A stretch of DNA of 64,000 bases from NCBI GenBank assembly GCA_025716855.1, contig JAIXMQ010000013.1:1-64000 (forward strand), written 5' to 3'. The position numbers were made by a program, and so were the translations under genes. This document shows positions 21,666 to 33,976 of the stretch, one piece after another (position 1 is the stretch's first letter; the number at the start of each line of letters is the position of its first letter). The notes under the pieces were generated by a model. The model was given only the letters and a program-made list of their open reading frames with translations. It did not search any database and was not told the origin of the DNA. The stretch is from Pilaira anomala (lineage: Eukaryota > Mucoromycota > Mucoromycetes > Mucorales > Mucoraceae).

Positions 21666-22783
21666 TTATGAAAAAAAAGGATATAAAAAAGCAAGTATGT
21701 TTTTTTTAAAAAAATATATAGTAAAAAAGAAGGAAAAATATGTTATGTTTTTATTTTTTCTCTTTCCTTCCCCCTTTTTTTTAATGTCAAAAAAAAAAAA
21801 AAATGCTCCGTTATATAGAATTCAACTGTCTTTATTATCATTTGCGTTTAGTATCTATACAAACAATTTATGTCTTATACTATTACCATTAAACTAGAAT
21901 CGCATGGAATTCAAGCAGTCACTACAAAGATGTTATAAAGTGTTTCTTCTTTCAGCGCATTGTCTTATATTTCTGCTATTTAATGATTTACTTCTTAAAC
22001 CTCCCGAGGGATTGATATACACAGAATATACTAATATAGAATGTTTCTATTAATGTATTTGTGCATAAGCGCTTTTTGTGTTCTTTATAAGTTCCGTCTC
22101 TACACTTGTTTGAGTTGAAGAACAAAGAAGCTTCGATATTGTATCTATCCTCATTCTCGGCTCTTTTTTTTCTTTCTTTCTTTTTTTCTTCTATAGTTAA
22201 TGTTTTCCTTTTGAGACCCGAGCTTCTAGCATTTTACTTCGGGTTAAACTTAAATGCCGATAGCTTTTCAGATAAGAAAAAGGAATATTATCTAGTGTAT
22301 ATCTAGGTCATGTTTTTGTGCATTAACATGTGAAAAATTTTGTAACCTCCTAGGACTTAAAGTTATTGTAGACATATTGATTTAAGTCAATTCCGTAATA
22401 GTTGATAATTAATCAATTCTTATCAATTTCTGTTCTATGTACTCGCCCAGATTATTGTAACTTAATAAAGGATTATTACAACTCTCTGTGAGTATCTTTA
22501 AGTTGAGACACAGAAAAAAACTTTCTCTTTAACATGTATGAAAAACCATATTTAAGTTATAACGTTTAATGAGATGTTTTTTTTTCTGTATTAAATTAGC
22601 TCTTAGTACAACAATGCAAAGGTACAATTGTTCTTGCCCGTGATTGCCGGCTTTTCAAATAGGTTAAATGATGACGCAAGGAGAAAAATATTTGGATTTT
22701 TTATTTTATTTTTTATAGTTCTAATTCTGGGGTTAAAGATTTTCAAGTCATAAAAATCCTCTCTCCCCACTCTAATACATAAA
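21666..22783. other. Divergent intergenic region
   Basis: It separates the RhoGEF (leftwards) from NDUFA6 (rightwards) and must hold both promoters. Only A/T-rich runs and a TTTC-rich tract (22170-22192) stand out; no further gene is seen. Confidence 0.55.
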
Positions 22784-23262
22784 ATGATTCAACACGGAGT
22801 CTTTGCCGTTTCTAATTTAGCTGTTACAACAGCTTCTGCTTCTTCTGCCAATGAAGCTAGAACTCGTGCTTTAGCTCTCTACAGACAATGGCAAAAATCC
22901 GTAAATATTTATTTTTATTTTTTTTTTCTTTTTATACTGAATTCAATGAAACCAAAATTTGACATGCCGATTAATCAAGATGTTTTTAACTTTTTAAATA
23001 GGTTCCTGAAATGATGAAGCTTCACGAACTTAATTTGCCCTCTTCAGTTATTCGTGCAAAGATTCGTGAAGAATTCGAGAGACATCGTAACGTTGAAAAG
23101 CTCGAAGTTCGTGATATTTTGTATGCAAAGGGTCAAATGGAATATCAAGAAGTTATGAACGTCTGGAAGCAAACCAACCATATTATGAACTACTTTAGCA
23201 AAGAGGAAGCACCACCTAAACCTACAACTTTCTTGGATAAATTTTACGAAGGAAGATCTTAG
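22784..23262 (+). CDS. NDUFA6: Complex I subunit NDUFA6 (B14), LYR protein
   Basis: Two exons, 22784-22900 and 23002-23262, give 125 aa, close to the human length of 128. The LYR signature ALYRQWQKSVPEM spans the intron, followed by IREEFERHRNVEKLEVRDIL and a C-terminal helix region ending PTTFLDKFYEGRS. NDUFA6/LYRM6 sits in the matrix arm of mitochondrial NADH dehydrogenase and binds the mitochondrial acyl carrier protein. Nothing is unusual in the sequence. Another LYR protein is possible but the C terminus fits NDUFA6. Confidence 0.9.
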
Positions 23263-23467
23263 ATACATTAAAGCAGCATTTTTTTAAGAAAATAAAATCA
23301 TAATTTTTTTTGATAAAAAGAAAAAGGAGACAATTGTTATGGTTTTTTTTTTTTAAAAAAAAAAGGAAGGGTATTATTTTTTTTATTAAGGGCTACAAGT
23401 GTAAATGTATATATATATATATGTATATTATATGTGAGTGTGATTGTGAGGGTGAGTGTGTATAAAT

Positions 23468-24250
23468 TTAGTTTAAAGCAATCATATCCCAACCTGCTGA
23501 AATCCTGTTTAATCCTTCCGATTGATATAGACAAGTTCGTAATTCTTCTCGAGATAAATAAAGTTTGGGTGATTCTTTACTTTTGATTGTTAATCGTTTT
23601 ATCCAAGGAAATAAAGAGAGATCATGAATCAAGTATTTAAATAGGGATAGATGTTGTTTTGTTAGTGTTAAAGTAAGTTCTTTTAGGTTTGGGAAGGAGA
23701 ATTTAAATTGTCTCCAGTAATGATGAAAGTGATCTTGATCTTGACATCCAACAAGTGCAATTTTCAGAGTAGTTACTAGAGGAAATTGATAACTAGACAA
23801 TTGTGATAATAGTAGATTAGAAGGAAATGATGAAATATCCAACTGTTGTAATGTAAACCGTGATTGTAATAACGTAATTGATAAGAACCGTAATAAACTT
23901 TCATCATGTGGATCCATGATAAATTCATCATCTGTTGAGTCACGGATAGTGAATGAGTTTAATTGAGTTTGAGGAAATTTTGTTAGTATTCTATACAGAT
24001 TATCATGTGTATTAGCTGGTAAAACCATTTCAATTTCTTTTATTGTATCATTCGATTGTTGATTTTCAAGGATGCTTGAAACAAGTTTAGTTGTACTTAT
24101 ATCACTATTATTCTGAACCACAAGTCGTTTTGTAGTCAGTCGTTTTTTAATCGCTTTCACATTCATCAAATAATTTAGCGATGAAGAATGTATTTCTGAT
24201 GGTTGTAAAAGGGTAACTGTCTGAGTCCAATTAAATCTATCGGTTACCAT
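23468..24250 (-). CDS. LRR-like hypothetical protein
   Basis: A single-exon 260-aa frame with ATG at 24250. Spaced Leu/Phe patterns such as FTLQQLDISSFPSNLLLSQL, FPLVTTLKIALVGC, FPNLKELTLTLTKQHLSLFK and PWIKRLTIKS look like irregular leucine-rich repeats of the F-box/LRR kind. No F-box is seen at the N terminus, so if it derives from an F-box protein that part is missing. It converges on NDUFA6 with only about 200 nt between stops. Confidence 0.6.
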   Translation of the reverse strand: MVTDRFNWTQTVTLLQPSEIHSSSLNYLMNVKAIKKRLTTKRLVVQNNSDISTTKLVSSILENQQSNDTIKEIEMVLPANTHDNLYRILTKFPQTQLNSFTIRDSTDDEFIMDPHDESLLRFLSITLLQSRFTLQQLDISSFPSNLLLSQLSSYQFPLVTTLKIALVGCQDQDHFHHYWRQFKFSFPNLKELTLTLTKQHLSLFKYLIHDLSLFPWIKRLTIKSKESPKLYLSREELRTCLYQSEGLNRISAGWDMIALN

Positions 24251-25362
24251 AGCAAAAAAGTGTGTACAAGTTCTATAGTATATACAATTTAATACTTTTT
24301 TTTTGACATTTAAATATAAGTATTTTACTGTGATAAAGGTCCCAAGTCAAGATGATTCTCTTTCTTGACATGGTTTAATATTAATAATTGTAATTCGAAT
24401 GGTAACTGTATTAGCTGCATAGCAAAGAGAGAGAGAGAGAAAAAAAAAAAAAAAAAAAGATAACCAAAGTAAAAAAAAAAAAAGAGAGAGAACTGGAATG
24501 AATTATACCATTTATATCATTATTTATAAGGGGTCAATTATGTCACTTGTCTTGAAAAGCATGTACTACTTTCTTTATTAAGTGGTTTATTGAATCTACA
24601 TACTTGATTTAACAAACCTTTCTCTCTCTCTCTTTATTGTATATCATATCTCATATTAGAAATATTTATTATTAACGTATAATTCATGCTGTTACTGTGC
24701 CTTAAATGCAAACTGACTCATTTCGGTCCTGGAAATCTTTTTTTTTTTATATTTTTTTTTTTTTATTGTCAAAAGATCCCGCATGATTGTTTACACTGAA
24801 GACGGTGAAATTATATAGTAAACTTGAGAACCTCTAGTTTGTCAGTGTTTTTACAAAAGAGAAAAATAACCTATTCAAGCTGTTTCCGATAATGATAAGC
24901 GGACTAGATATTATTTTATAGAATTGATTTCAGCTTATAAAGAAATATACATGTATTGGTTTTTATGCATTACATATAATATTAGAAAGAGAAAAACCCT
25001 GATTTATCTGATTTACTGCATATATCACAATTTACTATTATATTTCCCTCTTTTATAGTTGCTTTTAAATATAGTATTGTAAATATAAAAAAAGAAAATG
25101 GTAAAAAAAGGGGTTTTTTCTTTTTCAGGAGATGTGTCATAAAAGGAAAATCTCTCTTGTCTTTTATTAGACCATCTTAAAAATTGCACAATCCGTGCGA
25201 ATAAAAGGTCTGATCGGCCAATCAAGTATGTTCCTGAATTAAAATTCAACAGTCACTCATCTGTCTTTTTTTTTTTTTTTAAACATCAAAGGACCCCATT
25301 TTTCTTTTTTATTCAACTTCTCTCTCTCTCTTTTTTTTTAAATAGAAATAATAATAAATAAT
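24251..25362. other. Divergent intergenic region, no gene seen
   Basis: It lies between the LRR-like gene (leftwards) and GCH1 (rightwards). It contains GA-rich (24424-24490) and CT-rich tracts (24622-24634, 25316-25335) and A/T runs. No coding or RNA gene was recognised. Confidence 0.55.
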
Positions 25363-26474
25363 ATGTCACAGCAACAACAACAACAACAACAACAAGCATC
25401 AGAAACACCAAGAGTATCAACACCAGTAGAAAATGATGGCATGAGTTGGCCTAGTAAGTCTATTTTTTATGCAATTTTATTGTTTGTTCTGTCACATAAC
25501 ATCATATGTAAAAGGTTTAGGTGCTCGTGAACGTCGAGATGAAACACCTGAAAAGAGAGCTGAAAGAGAAGCTAAATTAGCCGGTGCTGTCAAAACCATT
25601 TTAGAATGTATTGGAGAAGACCCTGAAAGAGAAGGTTTATTAAAGACTCCTGATCGTTATGCAAAGGCCTTGATGTTTTTCACTCAAGGTTATGAAAGAA
25701 ATATTCATGGTAAGATCTATAAAAGGTATATTTATTTTATATATTTATTAAGCTTTATTCTTTGATCTATTGTATAGAGGTTGTAAATGAAGCGGTTTTT
25801 GAAGAAGGTAAAGTTGAAAAAAAAAAAAAAAGATGTGCGGGGATCATAAATACTTAAAAGATCATTACTATCAGACCATGATGAGATGGTACTTGTCAAA
25901 GATGTCGATATTTTCTCATTATGTGAACATCACATGGTTCCTTTTATGGGTAAGATTAGTATTGCTTATATCCCTAATCGCCGAGTAGTTGGTCTTAGTA
26001 AACTTGCTCGTATTGCAGAAATGTTTGCTAGAAGGTATATATATATATATATATATGTATAAATATATACATACAAGAAGCTTATTGATCCTTTATATAA
26101 AAAGATTACAAGTTCAGGAACGAATGACAAAACAAATTGCTACAGCATTAATGGATATACTTCAACCTCAAGGTGTTGCAGTTGTAATGGAATGTTCACA
26201 TTTATGTATGTGTTCAAGGTAAAGTGTCAACCATATTTATTTATCAGATTGTGAGAATTTTGTTTCTAAATTATTCCCACCCTTGTTTTTTTTATAGAGG
26301 TGTCCAGGTAACACGAAATTAAATTAAGTTGTACTTTAAGGTTTTGTGGATGTTGTACGCTAACATTTATAAATATAGAAACCTGGTAGTTCTACAATTA
26401 CAAGTTGTATGTTGGGTGTATTTAGAAGTAGCCCAAGAACAAGAGAAGAGTTCCTCAATTTGATCAGACGATAA
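25363..26474 (+). CDS. GCH1: GTP cyclohydrolase I
   Basis: Seven exons: 25363-25453, 25515-25709, 25778-25807, 25875-26034, 26105-26218, 26298-26307 and 26379-26474 (231 aa). The enzyme converts GTP to dihydroneopterin triphosphate, the first step of folate and tetrahydropterin synthesis (FOL2 in yeast). Visible signatures are [20 protein letters not shown], zinc ligands in LCEHHMVPF and [10 protein letters not shown], and a C-terminal [11 protein letters not shown]. The N terminus is a polyglutamine stretch. Exon 6 has only 10 nt yet is required to keep ...CSRGVQ|KPGSST in frame. The donor of intron 5 and both flanks of the micro-exon follow GT-AG. Confidence 0.95.
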
Positions 26475-26636
26475 ATTACAGGAAAAAGAAAGAAAATAGA
26501 AAATAATATATACATATACAACACATACACACACATTTTTTTTTTTCAAGAATAAAAAAAATAAATACATATTTTTTATATAATAATTATGGTATTGTTA
26601 CAGAGAGAGATTTTATATATGAGATAAATGATATTA

Positions 26637-26811
26637 TTATGAAAGTTTTCCTTTAATGACAGCAGCTTTACATAATTTTAATGCTGTCATATAATCATTG
26701 TTTGCTTCGTAAACATAAGACGAAAGTTGTGTTCGATCAATATGAGGTAAAATATGACATAAATCATCCAATACTTTTTCATGACTTTGTGATTCATTAC
26801 CACTATCAATC

Positions 26812-26842
<31 letters not shown>

Positions 26843-28751
26843 AATACTTAAAATCTATTCATGTAAAGAAGGTAAAAACATACCTTTTCTAATGATCGAA
26901 TAGAAGGTTCCTTATTATTATAAGATCTTAATGAAGTCTTTCTACCTAATGACGAAAACAAACGACCAGGTCTGCTCTTCTTTTTAGTTGACCCCGATTC
27001 AGCAGATGAAACGCTACAATTATCTTTACACTATATAAAGATATGATAAGTACATTATATCCTTCTCTCCTTTTCCTTTTATTCTCCTTTTTTTTTTTTT
27101 TACTTACATCAACCGGTGATTGAGGAATTGAGGATGGTGGTGGTGGTGATGTTGTGGTGGTGGTGGTGGTGGAGGAGCGTGGTTTACTAGGTGTATCAAT
27201 ATGTTCGTAAGGAACTTTGTTACTATCTTTTTGATATAATGTCTGTTGTTCATTTACTAAAGTTTGATTTGGTAATAAAGCTTGTGCAGCAGACAAGACA
27301 TCAGTTAATTGATTGTTTTCTAAACCAGTAGGAGTAGTAGGTTGAACCAAGGGTATAGGAGAACTAATCATATCAATTGATCTTTTACCAGTGATACTCT
27401 GCTGACTGAGGCTTTCGGAAGATGTTGACCAAAGTAATAAATCTTCACCTGCAACTTTATTTTTACGAGATACAAGTGGATGAAGTAATGAACGTTTAAT
27501 AGTTGGTCTACGTACTGTTTGTATTAATTTTGAACTTTCTCTGGTTGGAGCAACTCTAGTCTTTTTAAGCCAAGATTTTAATCCACTATTTGAATTAATA
27601 CAGTGTTGAAATGCAATACAATAAGCGGACATTCTTTCTTTTTCACCTTGCATTTTCATTGTATGATATAAAGTTAATGGATTATGTCTTGGACCATGTC
27701 TATAACTTAAAGTTAAACAATCAGGTTGAGGTGGAGGTAAATCTGGTTCAGCAGATTTTGATCTGATAGCATCTTGTTGTTCTCTTAACTTTTGATACTT
27801 TAATTCTTGTGTACGTTGTTCCAAAAGATCGGATAAACCTTCATTTCCATTTCCTTTTTCTTCAAAAATAGTTTGAAATGTGACAAGTGAGCTTAATAAA
27901 TCATCACCTGTTTCTTCTTCATGCCAAGCCATTTGATAACTATCATTTTCTTCATTTTGCATACCGTTTGCTTTTGTTCTTTTAGCTTCTTTACTTTCTT
28001 CTAATTCAATACGATAAATACTATCTTTTTGCGAATAGGTTGGTTTAGGTAAATGTTTCTCATAAGATCTTAGTGTAGGTGCCTTTCTTAATGTACTTGC
28101 TCTTTTCATAGATTTTGAATTATCTGGTAAAGTAGTATTAGTAGGTGAAATAGTAGAAGATGATTTTGTTGAACAAGTTGGAGAAAGAAGAGGTTCGGTG
28201 ATGACTCGGTTTGGGATAATTGGTGGTTGTTGTAAATTGGCTGTATTATTTCTGTTGACACCAGCCCGTCTTCTTTGCCGTTGACATTTATAACAAACAC
28301 ATGTTTCACTACCTGTACAAGTAGTAGTAGTAGAATTATTCTTTGGTGCAGTTGAAAGTATAGATTGAAGATAAGAATCATTACTTGTTGCACTAAGAAG
28401 AAAGTCAATATAAATATTTTTAATTCTGTGATACTCTCTTCTTTTTATCTTACATTGGTTTCGTAAATTCTAATTTAGGCAACAAATCAATGGGAATTTC
28501 ACCAACTTCAATTTTAGTTGATTCATTCTCTGCAGGTATTTGTAAATTCACTAATAAAGAAATATATACATTAAATATTATATTTGATTTATTTAAATAT
28601 TAAAAACGTACAGTCTATCTTGTTTTCAAAATGAAACTTTTGCACCCAGTCTTATTATAATAAAAGTTAAACTTTTTATGTTTATTCATCTCGTTTGTCA
28701 TTTCAAATTACCTTGTGTTAGTACCTCAACATTTGATTTACTACTCATCAT
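26637..28751 (-). CDS. Uncharacterised protein with CxC-rich motif and CUE-like C terminus
   Basis: Five minus-strand exons: 28751-28712, 28550-28454, 28392-27108, 27030-26884 and 26810-26637 (580 aa). Near residues 71-82 there is CTGSETCVCYKCQRQRRR, a compact four-Cys, Arg-rich motif that may bind metal. The middle is disordered, with poly-Thr/Pro and PPPQPD segments. The last ~57 residues (VLDDLCHILPHIDRTQLSSY ... YMTALKLCKAAV) look like a CUE/UBA-type three-helix bundle with an LP motif, which would suggest ubiquitin binding. I do not recognise the whole protein. It converges on GCH1. Confidence 0.7.
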
Positions 28752-28940
28752 GCTTTCGAAATTAGAAGAATTTTTTAACTAAAAAATACAGTTTTATAAA
28801 AAAGAGAGGGAAAATATATAAAAAAGAAGAAAGAAATAAAAAAAGGGATAAAAATAAGTACAACAATCAGGCATTAAAAAAAAAAAAAACTATAAATGTG
28901 TTACACTGAACATTTTGATTCCTTTTAAAGGATATTTAGT

Positions 28941-30496
28941 TTATTGCGATTTACCCTTTTTAAAATAAGCAGTTGCCCTATCAAAAAGATCGTCGTCTTC
29001 AAATACATCTGCTGCAGTCAAGGCAAGACAACGACATGCCTGTAAAGTCTTTTCATGAGCTTCCAAAGTAGCTGCCGCTGTAGTAAATTCTACTGTATGA
29101 TTTGCTGCTGTTGTACCAATAGCGTATCTATAGAAATATACATAAATGTTTATATTTAGGTTAAACACGTTTTTACTTTGTATTGTTTATTTATAAAATC
29201 TCCACAAAAATATATGTTTTTTTTTTACTTACCCAGCATGAATACCTGGTAAGGCATAAGTAACATTACCCATATCAGTACTACCTGATGTCACGGATTC
29301 TTCTTCTTGTCGAGTAGAGAAAGTGACTCCTTCTGCATTCATATGTTTCATCCAATTGAGTGCAAATTCTTCATTTGTGAATACATCTAAAATAAAGCAA
29401 ATGAGTGTAATATTTCTCACATCATATCTTTTCTTTTACTAACCATCTACTTGGCCGAAAGGAGACCAACTCAATTTTATCTCGCAACCAGAAGCTAATG
29501 CAGCAGCCTTGAAGCAGTTTTCTAACTGTACTTTGAGCTGCTTCAATTGAGCACGAGTAACTGATCGGGCATAGAAATAAGCTGATGCATAATTTGGAAT
29601 CACATTTGGCTATGTACATATAAAAAGATAAAAAGGGAGAAGGATGAAAGTTCAATCATTGTTCTATACATCTAAATACTTACAGATTGGCCACCATTTT
29701 TTATAATACCATGAATTCTAATAATAATACATAATATGAGTTTTTTTCTGTGTAGCTTTTTCTCTTTTTATATACATATATATATATATACAAAATATGT
29801 ATTTAGTAGTCTGTATATTTGAGTTTATTTACCTGTTTGTACTTAACGTCTGCTGTCTCATCATACCAACGTTATCAAACCCTTGCATCAAGGCATCAAC
29901 AGCATTAATACCATCCCAAGGAGAAGCACCAGCATGCGACTGTCGACCAAAATACTCAATCAAAACAGAATCCAAAGCCAAATAATTAAAAAAGCAACCA
30001 CCCGTAGTTAAAGGGTGAAGCATCATTGCAAAATCAGCCAACTGTTGAATCTTACCAGTCTCAACAAACTTGACCTTTGCATTTGAGCTTTCTTCTGCAG
30101 GTGTACCAAATAATACGACAGATCCAGAAAGTAAACCTTGTTCTAATAATTCTTTCATTGCCAAGGCACAAGCGACTCCAGAAATTGCAATCAAGTTATG
30201 ACCACAAGCATGGCCCACACTTTTTTTTTTATAGTAAATGTATAAGTCTAGTTGTGTATATATTTATTGTGTACTACTATTATGTCGTTACCCAGGTAAT
30301 GCATCATATTCACTACAGAAACCAACACGTCGACCGGTTTTTCCATTCGTATATTCTGCAGTAAATGCTGTTTCAAGCCCTACAACGCCACGATCCACAG
30401 TAAACCCTTCTTCCTCAAGAAAATCCGTTAATAGCTTGAAGGCTTTATATTCCTTGTTTCCAAGTTCAGGATGATCATGAATCTTTTTGTTTTGTA

Positions 30497-30530
<34 letters not shown>

Positions 30531-30681
30531 CATGCATATATTGTTATTTACTGCATATTTTATCTTTTTTTTTTTTGATTTGTCATGTATATATATTTAC
30601 TTCTAAACTGATATCTCGTAACTTGTCACTATAACTATTGATTGTGTCATCAATCACTTGTTTTATCTCTTTCGAAGCCAT
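28941..30681 (-). CDS. M20-family amidohydrolase (PM20D2/AbgB-like)
   Basis: Seven minus-strand exons: 30681-30601, 30482-30292, 30219-29833, 29717-29684, 29609-29444, 29386-29233 and 29127-28941 (399 aa). Family marks are HDHPELGNKEYKAFKLL, FCSEYDALPGVGHACGHNLI (metal ligands in YDALP and GHACGHN), TPAEESS, a dimerisation lid around YFGRQSHAGASPWDGINAVD, and STDMGNVTYALPGIHAGYAI near the end. Members hydrolyse N-acyl or dipeptide substrates in the cytosol; PM20D2 in animals acts on beta-alanyl-lysine type dipeptides. Introns 1 and 2 end in A-rich sequence before AG. Substrate cannot be told from sequence. Confidence 0.9.
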
Positions 30682-30894
30682 TGTTCTTTAATTTTAAAAT
30701 AGATAAAGAGAAGTTGTGGGAAAATAAACAAATGTTTGTATTTTATTTTCCCGAGAAAAAAGATCCAGGTACAACTCCGGTGGCTCGGTGTAGTATCGAA
30801 AGTACAGGATTTTAGTCTTAATTGGTACGGTTGATTTTTTTTTGGTACAACTTTAGAATAAATTTGGTACACTTCGTTTTTTTTTTTGGCACAC

Positions 30895-30958
<64 letters not shown>

Positions 30959-31012
30959 GTATGATTTGAAAATAGAAATTGGGACGGGTTACCAAATCTT
31001 TTAGAAATTAGC
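30682..31012. other. Intergenic with 60-nt T run
   Basis: Region upstream of the M20 gene. Short TTGGTAC motifs recur at 30829-30870, then a run of 60 T follows. No gene is seen. Confidence 0.6.
30897..30956 (+). repeat. Poly(T) run of 60
   Basis: Sixty consecutive T residues, about 215 nt upstream of the M20 start codon. Read on the minus strand it is a poly(A) tail-like run, but no retroposed body is recognisable beside it. Run length may be affected by sequencing error. Confidence 0.85.
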
Positions 31013-31171
31013 ATAGACTATATTAGCTATATACCTCCAGGCGACTATCATATTATTGACGATGAGTCTGAAGAACAGATGGAAGATGTCGCTTATCAAT
31101 ACGGCGGCATCGAAAATAGCTTGACAATATTTGGGTTGTTCCTAATACGAATAGTTAGTAATGAGCTTTAA
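31013..31171 (+). pseudogene. Short coding remnant
   Basis: An open plus-strand stretch of 53 codons ending in TAA reads IDYISYIPPGDYHIIDDESE and then a hydrophobic end. It has no start codon and sits beside another remnant in the opposite orientation. The family is not recognised; probably debris of a mobile or duplicated gene. Confidence 0.3.
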
Positions 31172-31202
31172 CTATATGATGTTATTTTTATATTTTGAGC
31201 TT

Positions 31203-31665
31203 TTACCTTAAAAATTGTTCCAAATCTTTACTATTCGTTGTTAACCCTGCAAAGTCAATTACTACAATGCATATCTTATCCCTGGTACGAATATATGCCA
31301 ACAGATCTAGTGAATCGAAATGTAATATGGTTATAATAAGTAATAAAAAAAAAACTCCTTTTTCTCACCTTGCATGTCTCCATCTGCAGTTATCTTTGAC
31401 AACATATCATTATTCTTTTTTAAGTCTCTAGCAAGCAAAGGTTGATTTGCGTCACAGGAAGCACTTGCAAACACTTTTGTTACAAGGGATCTTTCCTTAA
31501 GATTTGTGCCCATTTGGTTTAACAGGCGAATACGTATACTATATCGTCTTTTTCAGCGGTTGACTTTCTTATACATCCAATAATTTCATGTCCATTTTCT
31601 TTTAAGGTTTCTGATGCTTTCTTGGTGCTGAGGTAATGTTTCAACAACATATTTAATAATAGACT
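31203..31665 (-). pseudogene. Frameshifted remnant of a repetitive, recombinase-like ORF
   Basis: On the minus strand a frame reads LLLNMLLKHYLSTKKASETL, then ENGHEIIGCIRKSTAEKDD; the segment I-G-x-I-R-K-S resembles the start of serine recombinases. The next frame continues RLLNQMGTNLKERSLVTKVF and ARDLKKNNDMLSKITADGDM, so one indel lies near 31535. A GTGAGA...CACTAG intron then leads to DLLAYIRTRDKICIVVIDFA and LTTNSKDLEQFLR before a stop at 31203. An intron in a mobile-type ORF suggests an old gene family member. Assignment as recombinase is tentative. Confidence 0.4.
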
Positions 31666-31892
31666 CTAAGAAATAGATTAGTTATGGAAACGATAACAGT
31701 TTCCGTATATTATATCTTATCGATGTATTGATCCTTTACTACATACAGAATACGAGTTGAGATTTTGCGGTTGGATTCATCTTTGCTTTCTTTTAATTGT
31801 GGATAACTGAGAAGAATCCTGTATTTTAAAACATGATCTTGTCACTATTTATGTAAAGTACAATACAGTGGCTAAATTTCGTCCGTTTCAAA

Positions 31893-32013
<121 letters not shown>

Positions 32014-32384
32014 GCGTCGTTTTTGAAGAATAAAAATATCATTAACCCAAATAAAAATTGTCTGTTAGTTTATGAATTAAGAAAGATAAGATGAGCAGAA
32101 GGTTATTGCTACCAAAATCAATTTGTTCACACTCTTAGTATTCAACGATCAATTCTCTTTTCGAAAGTGTGAAAACGTTTACATGAATGTTTTTATTTAT
32201 TTAGAGTGGTATAGTTATTCAAATGGACATGATGTAAATGGTAAAATGATATTTAAGAAAGATTAATAATAGAATAATACGAATTAAGTGTATAAAATAG
32301 AGATAGATATTGATTGCAACGAATGATTTCCAGCTTTTTTTTTTTTTTTTTTTTTTTTAGAAGTTTATGTTACATATTTTTGAT

Positions 32385-33261
32385 TTAACATTGTTTCCAA
32401 GTTATTGGAATACGACCGTCAAAAAAGTCACCAACTTTAGCAAAAACAGCGGGAGATAGATCAACGGATCCTCTGCCACAGCCTGCATCAGGACACTATA
32501 CAATTTATAATAAGATATTAGTCACTGAAGTCATATTTGCTTTTTTACAAGCAAACTTACAATATCCTGGACCTGGGCCTTTTGAGAACCATTAGGACCC
32601 GTAATTATAACACAGCGACCACAAGTGGGGCTATTGTTAGGATTTGGTGATTTTCCAAAATCATACGCGTTCTAAGTAAGTAGATGATTCTTATATTAGT
32701 ACAATAAAAAAAAAGTATTACTTGCTCTTGTATTAGCATTACCATTGCAACAATATTATCTTCTGCAGTAAAATAAGTACCACATGCCGTGACTCCAACA
32801 CCAGGATCTAAATTAAATAAATAAAAGGTTAAAAACTTGAAGGCTTTTTCAAAGAATAACCAAGTAAACTAACCATAATATGTGCCATCTCCTTTTCCGC
32901 TCATATCATTTGTTTCCCAAGCTCCAGAGCTATCACCAGGAAATTTTGTTTTACCAATGGAAATTCCTGTCTCGCTTTGATATCTTTTGTTATGAAATAC
33001 GTCCAAGACGCCAAGTACAATAAACATAACCACAAAGACACCAATCACACCAGCAACAACCAAAATAATTTTACCAAATCGAAATTTTTCGTTGAATTTT
33101 GTCCAAATAGTAGGTGGTGGGGTAATCAAAGGATCTCTTTCTGTAAACTTGGAGGATACTTGGCTGCTGCTGTCAGGCATTGTAGCAAAAGGATGAGTTG
33201 TGGTACTAGGCTGATCAGTAATGTTCTTTTCAACATCTCTTGGTATTGTTAAATTAGACAT
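32385..33261 (-). CDS. Membrane-anchored RlpA-like/expansin-type DPBB protein
   Basis: Four minus-strand exons: 33261-32874, 32807-32722, 32671-32561 and 32495-32385 (231 aa). The N-terminal ~70 residues are cytosolic and Pro/Thr-rich, followed by one transmembrane helix (IILVVAGVIGVFVVMFIVLG) as a type II signal anchor. The outer part is a double-psi beta-barrel: GDGTYYGDPGVGVTACGTYF, SPTCGRCVIITGPNGSQKAQ, CPDAGCGRGSVDLSPAVFAK and a terminal ITWKQC. Such domains occur in expansin-like and cerato-platanin-like fungal wall proteins that loosen polysaccharides without hydrolysis. A TATATATAAATA stretch lies about 25 nt upstream of the ATG. Confidence 0.9.
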
Positions 33262-33976
33262 ATTGAATGGAGTAAAATATTTATATATAAACGAAAGAAA
33301 CAAAGCGGGAATAAGAAAAAAAAAAAGAGACCCTTCTGTTTAGGGTTAGAAACGTTTAGATTTTAAAAAGTCGTTTTTAAACAATTTCGTAAATGTGGCA
33401 CAAAGCGTAATTATTCAATGTTACACTTATCTAAAAGGAATTCCATGGCAGGATCCAAATGAACAAATTAACTTATTCACTCATTGTTCAATTGTCAACC
33501 TTTTTAGTTTACCTAAAAGTAATCGAGTTCTTTAAGGTTTAGAGAAAAAAAGTTTCGGCTGTTTATGCTTTCGCCTCTAGTAAGATCAATAAGGAAGAAT
33601 TTTAAAAGGCATCATTTAAGCTTTTATCTACTATGATCATATCCTTGTGATTTCGATTAGCTCATTTCTCATGATCATTAAAGTAAAACGAAACTCTGAG
33701 TAATACCGCATCTTTGCACGTAAGTACTTATAGTCTTGGCGAAATAAACATTGGAAAGAATGATATGATAAAGATCAGACTTTAACACTAACCAAAAAGA
33801 ATGGAACTAATCTTTCTTCCTGTGTACTTGACATCTTACTCTTGTATCACCTACAAGAACTAATTAGCCGGGACATAGATTACGATCACGGTAATTACAT
33901 TATGATGAAAATCTTTTTCTCTCTCAAGATAGCTGGAGCGATATTTATAGCATAATAGTAAATAAATAGGAGTTAC

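Noticed and set aside
30773..30830. Possible tRNA-like A box around GGTGGCTCGGTGTAGT
   Set aside because: No anticodon stem, T arm or B box follows, so no tRNA can be folded.
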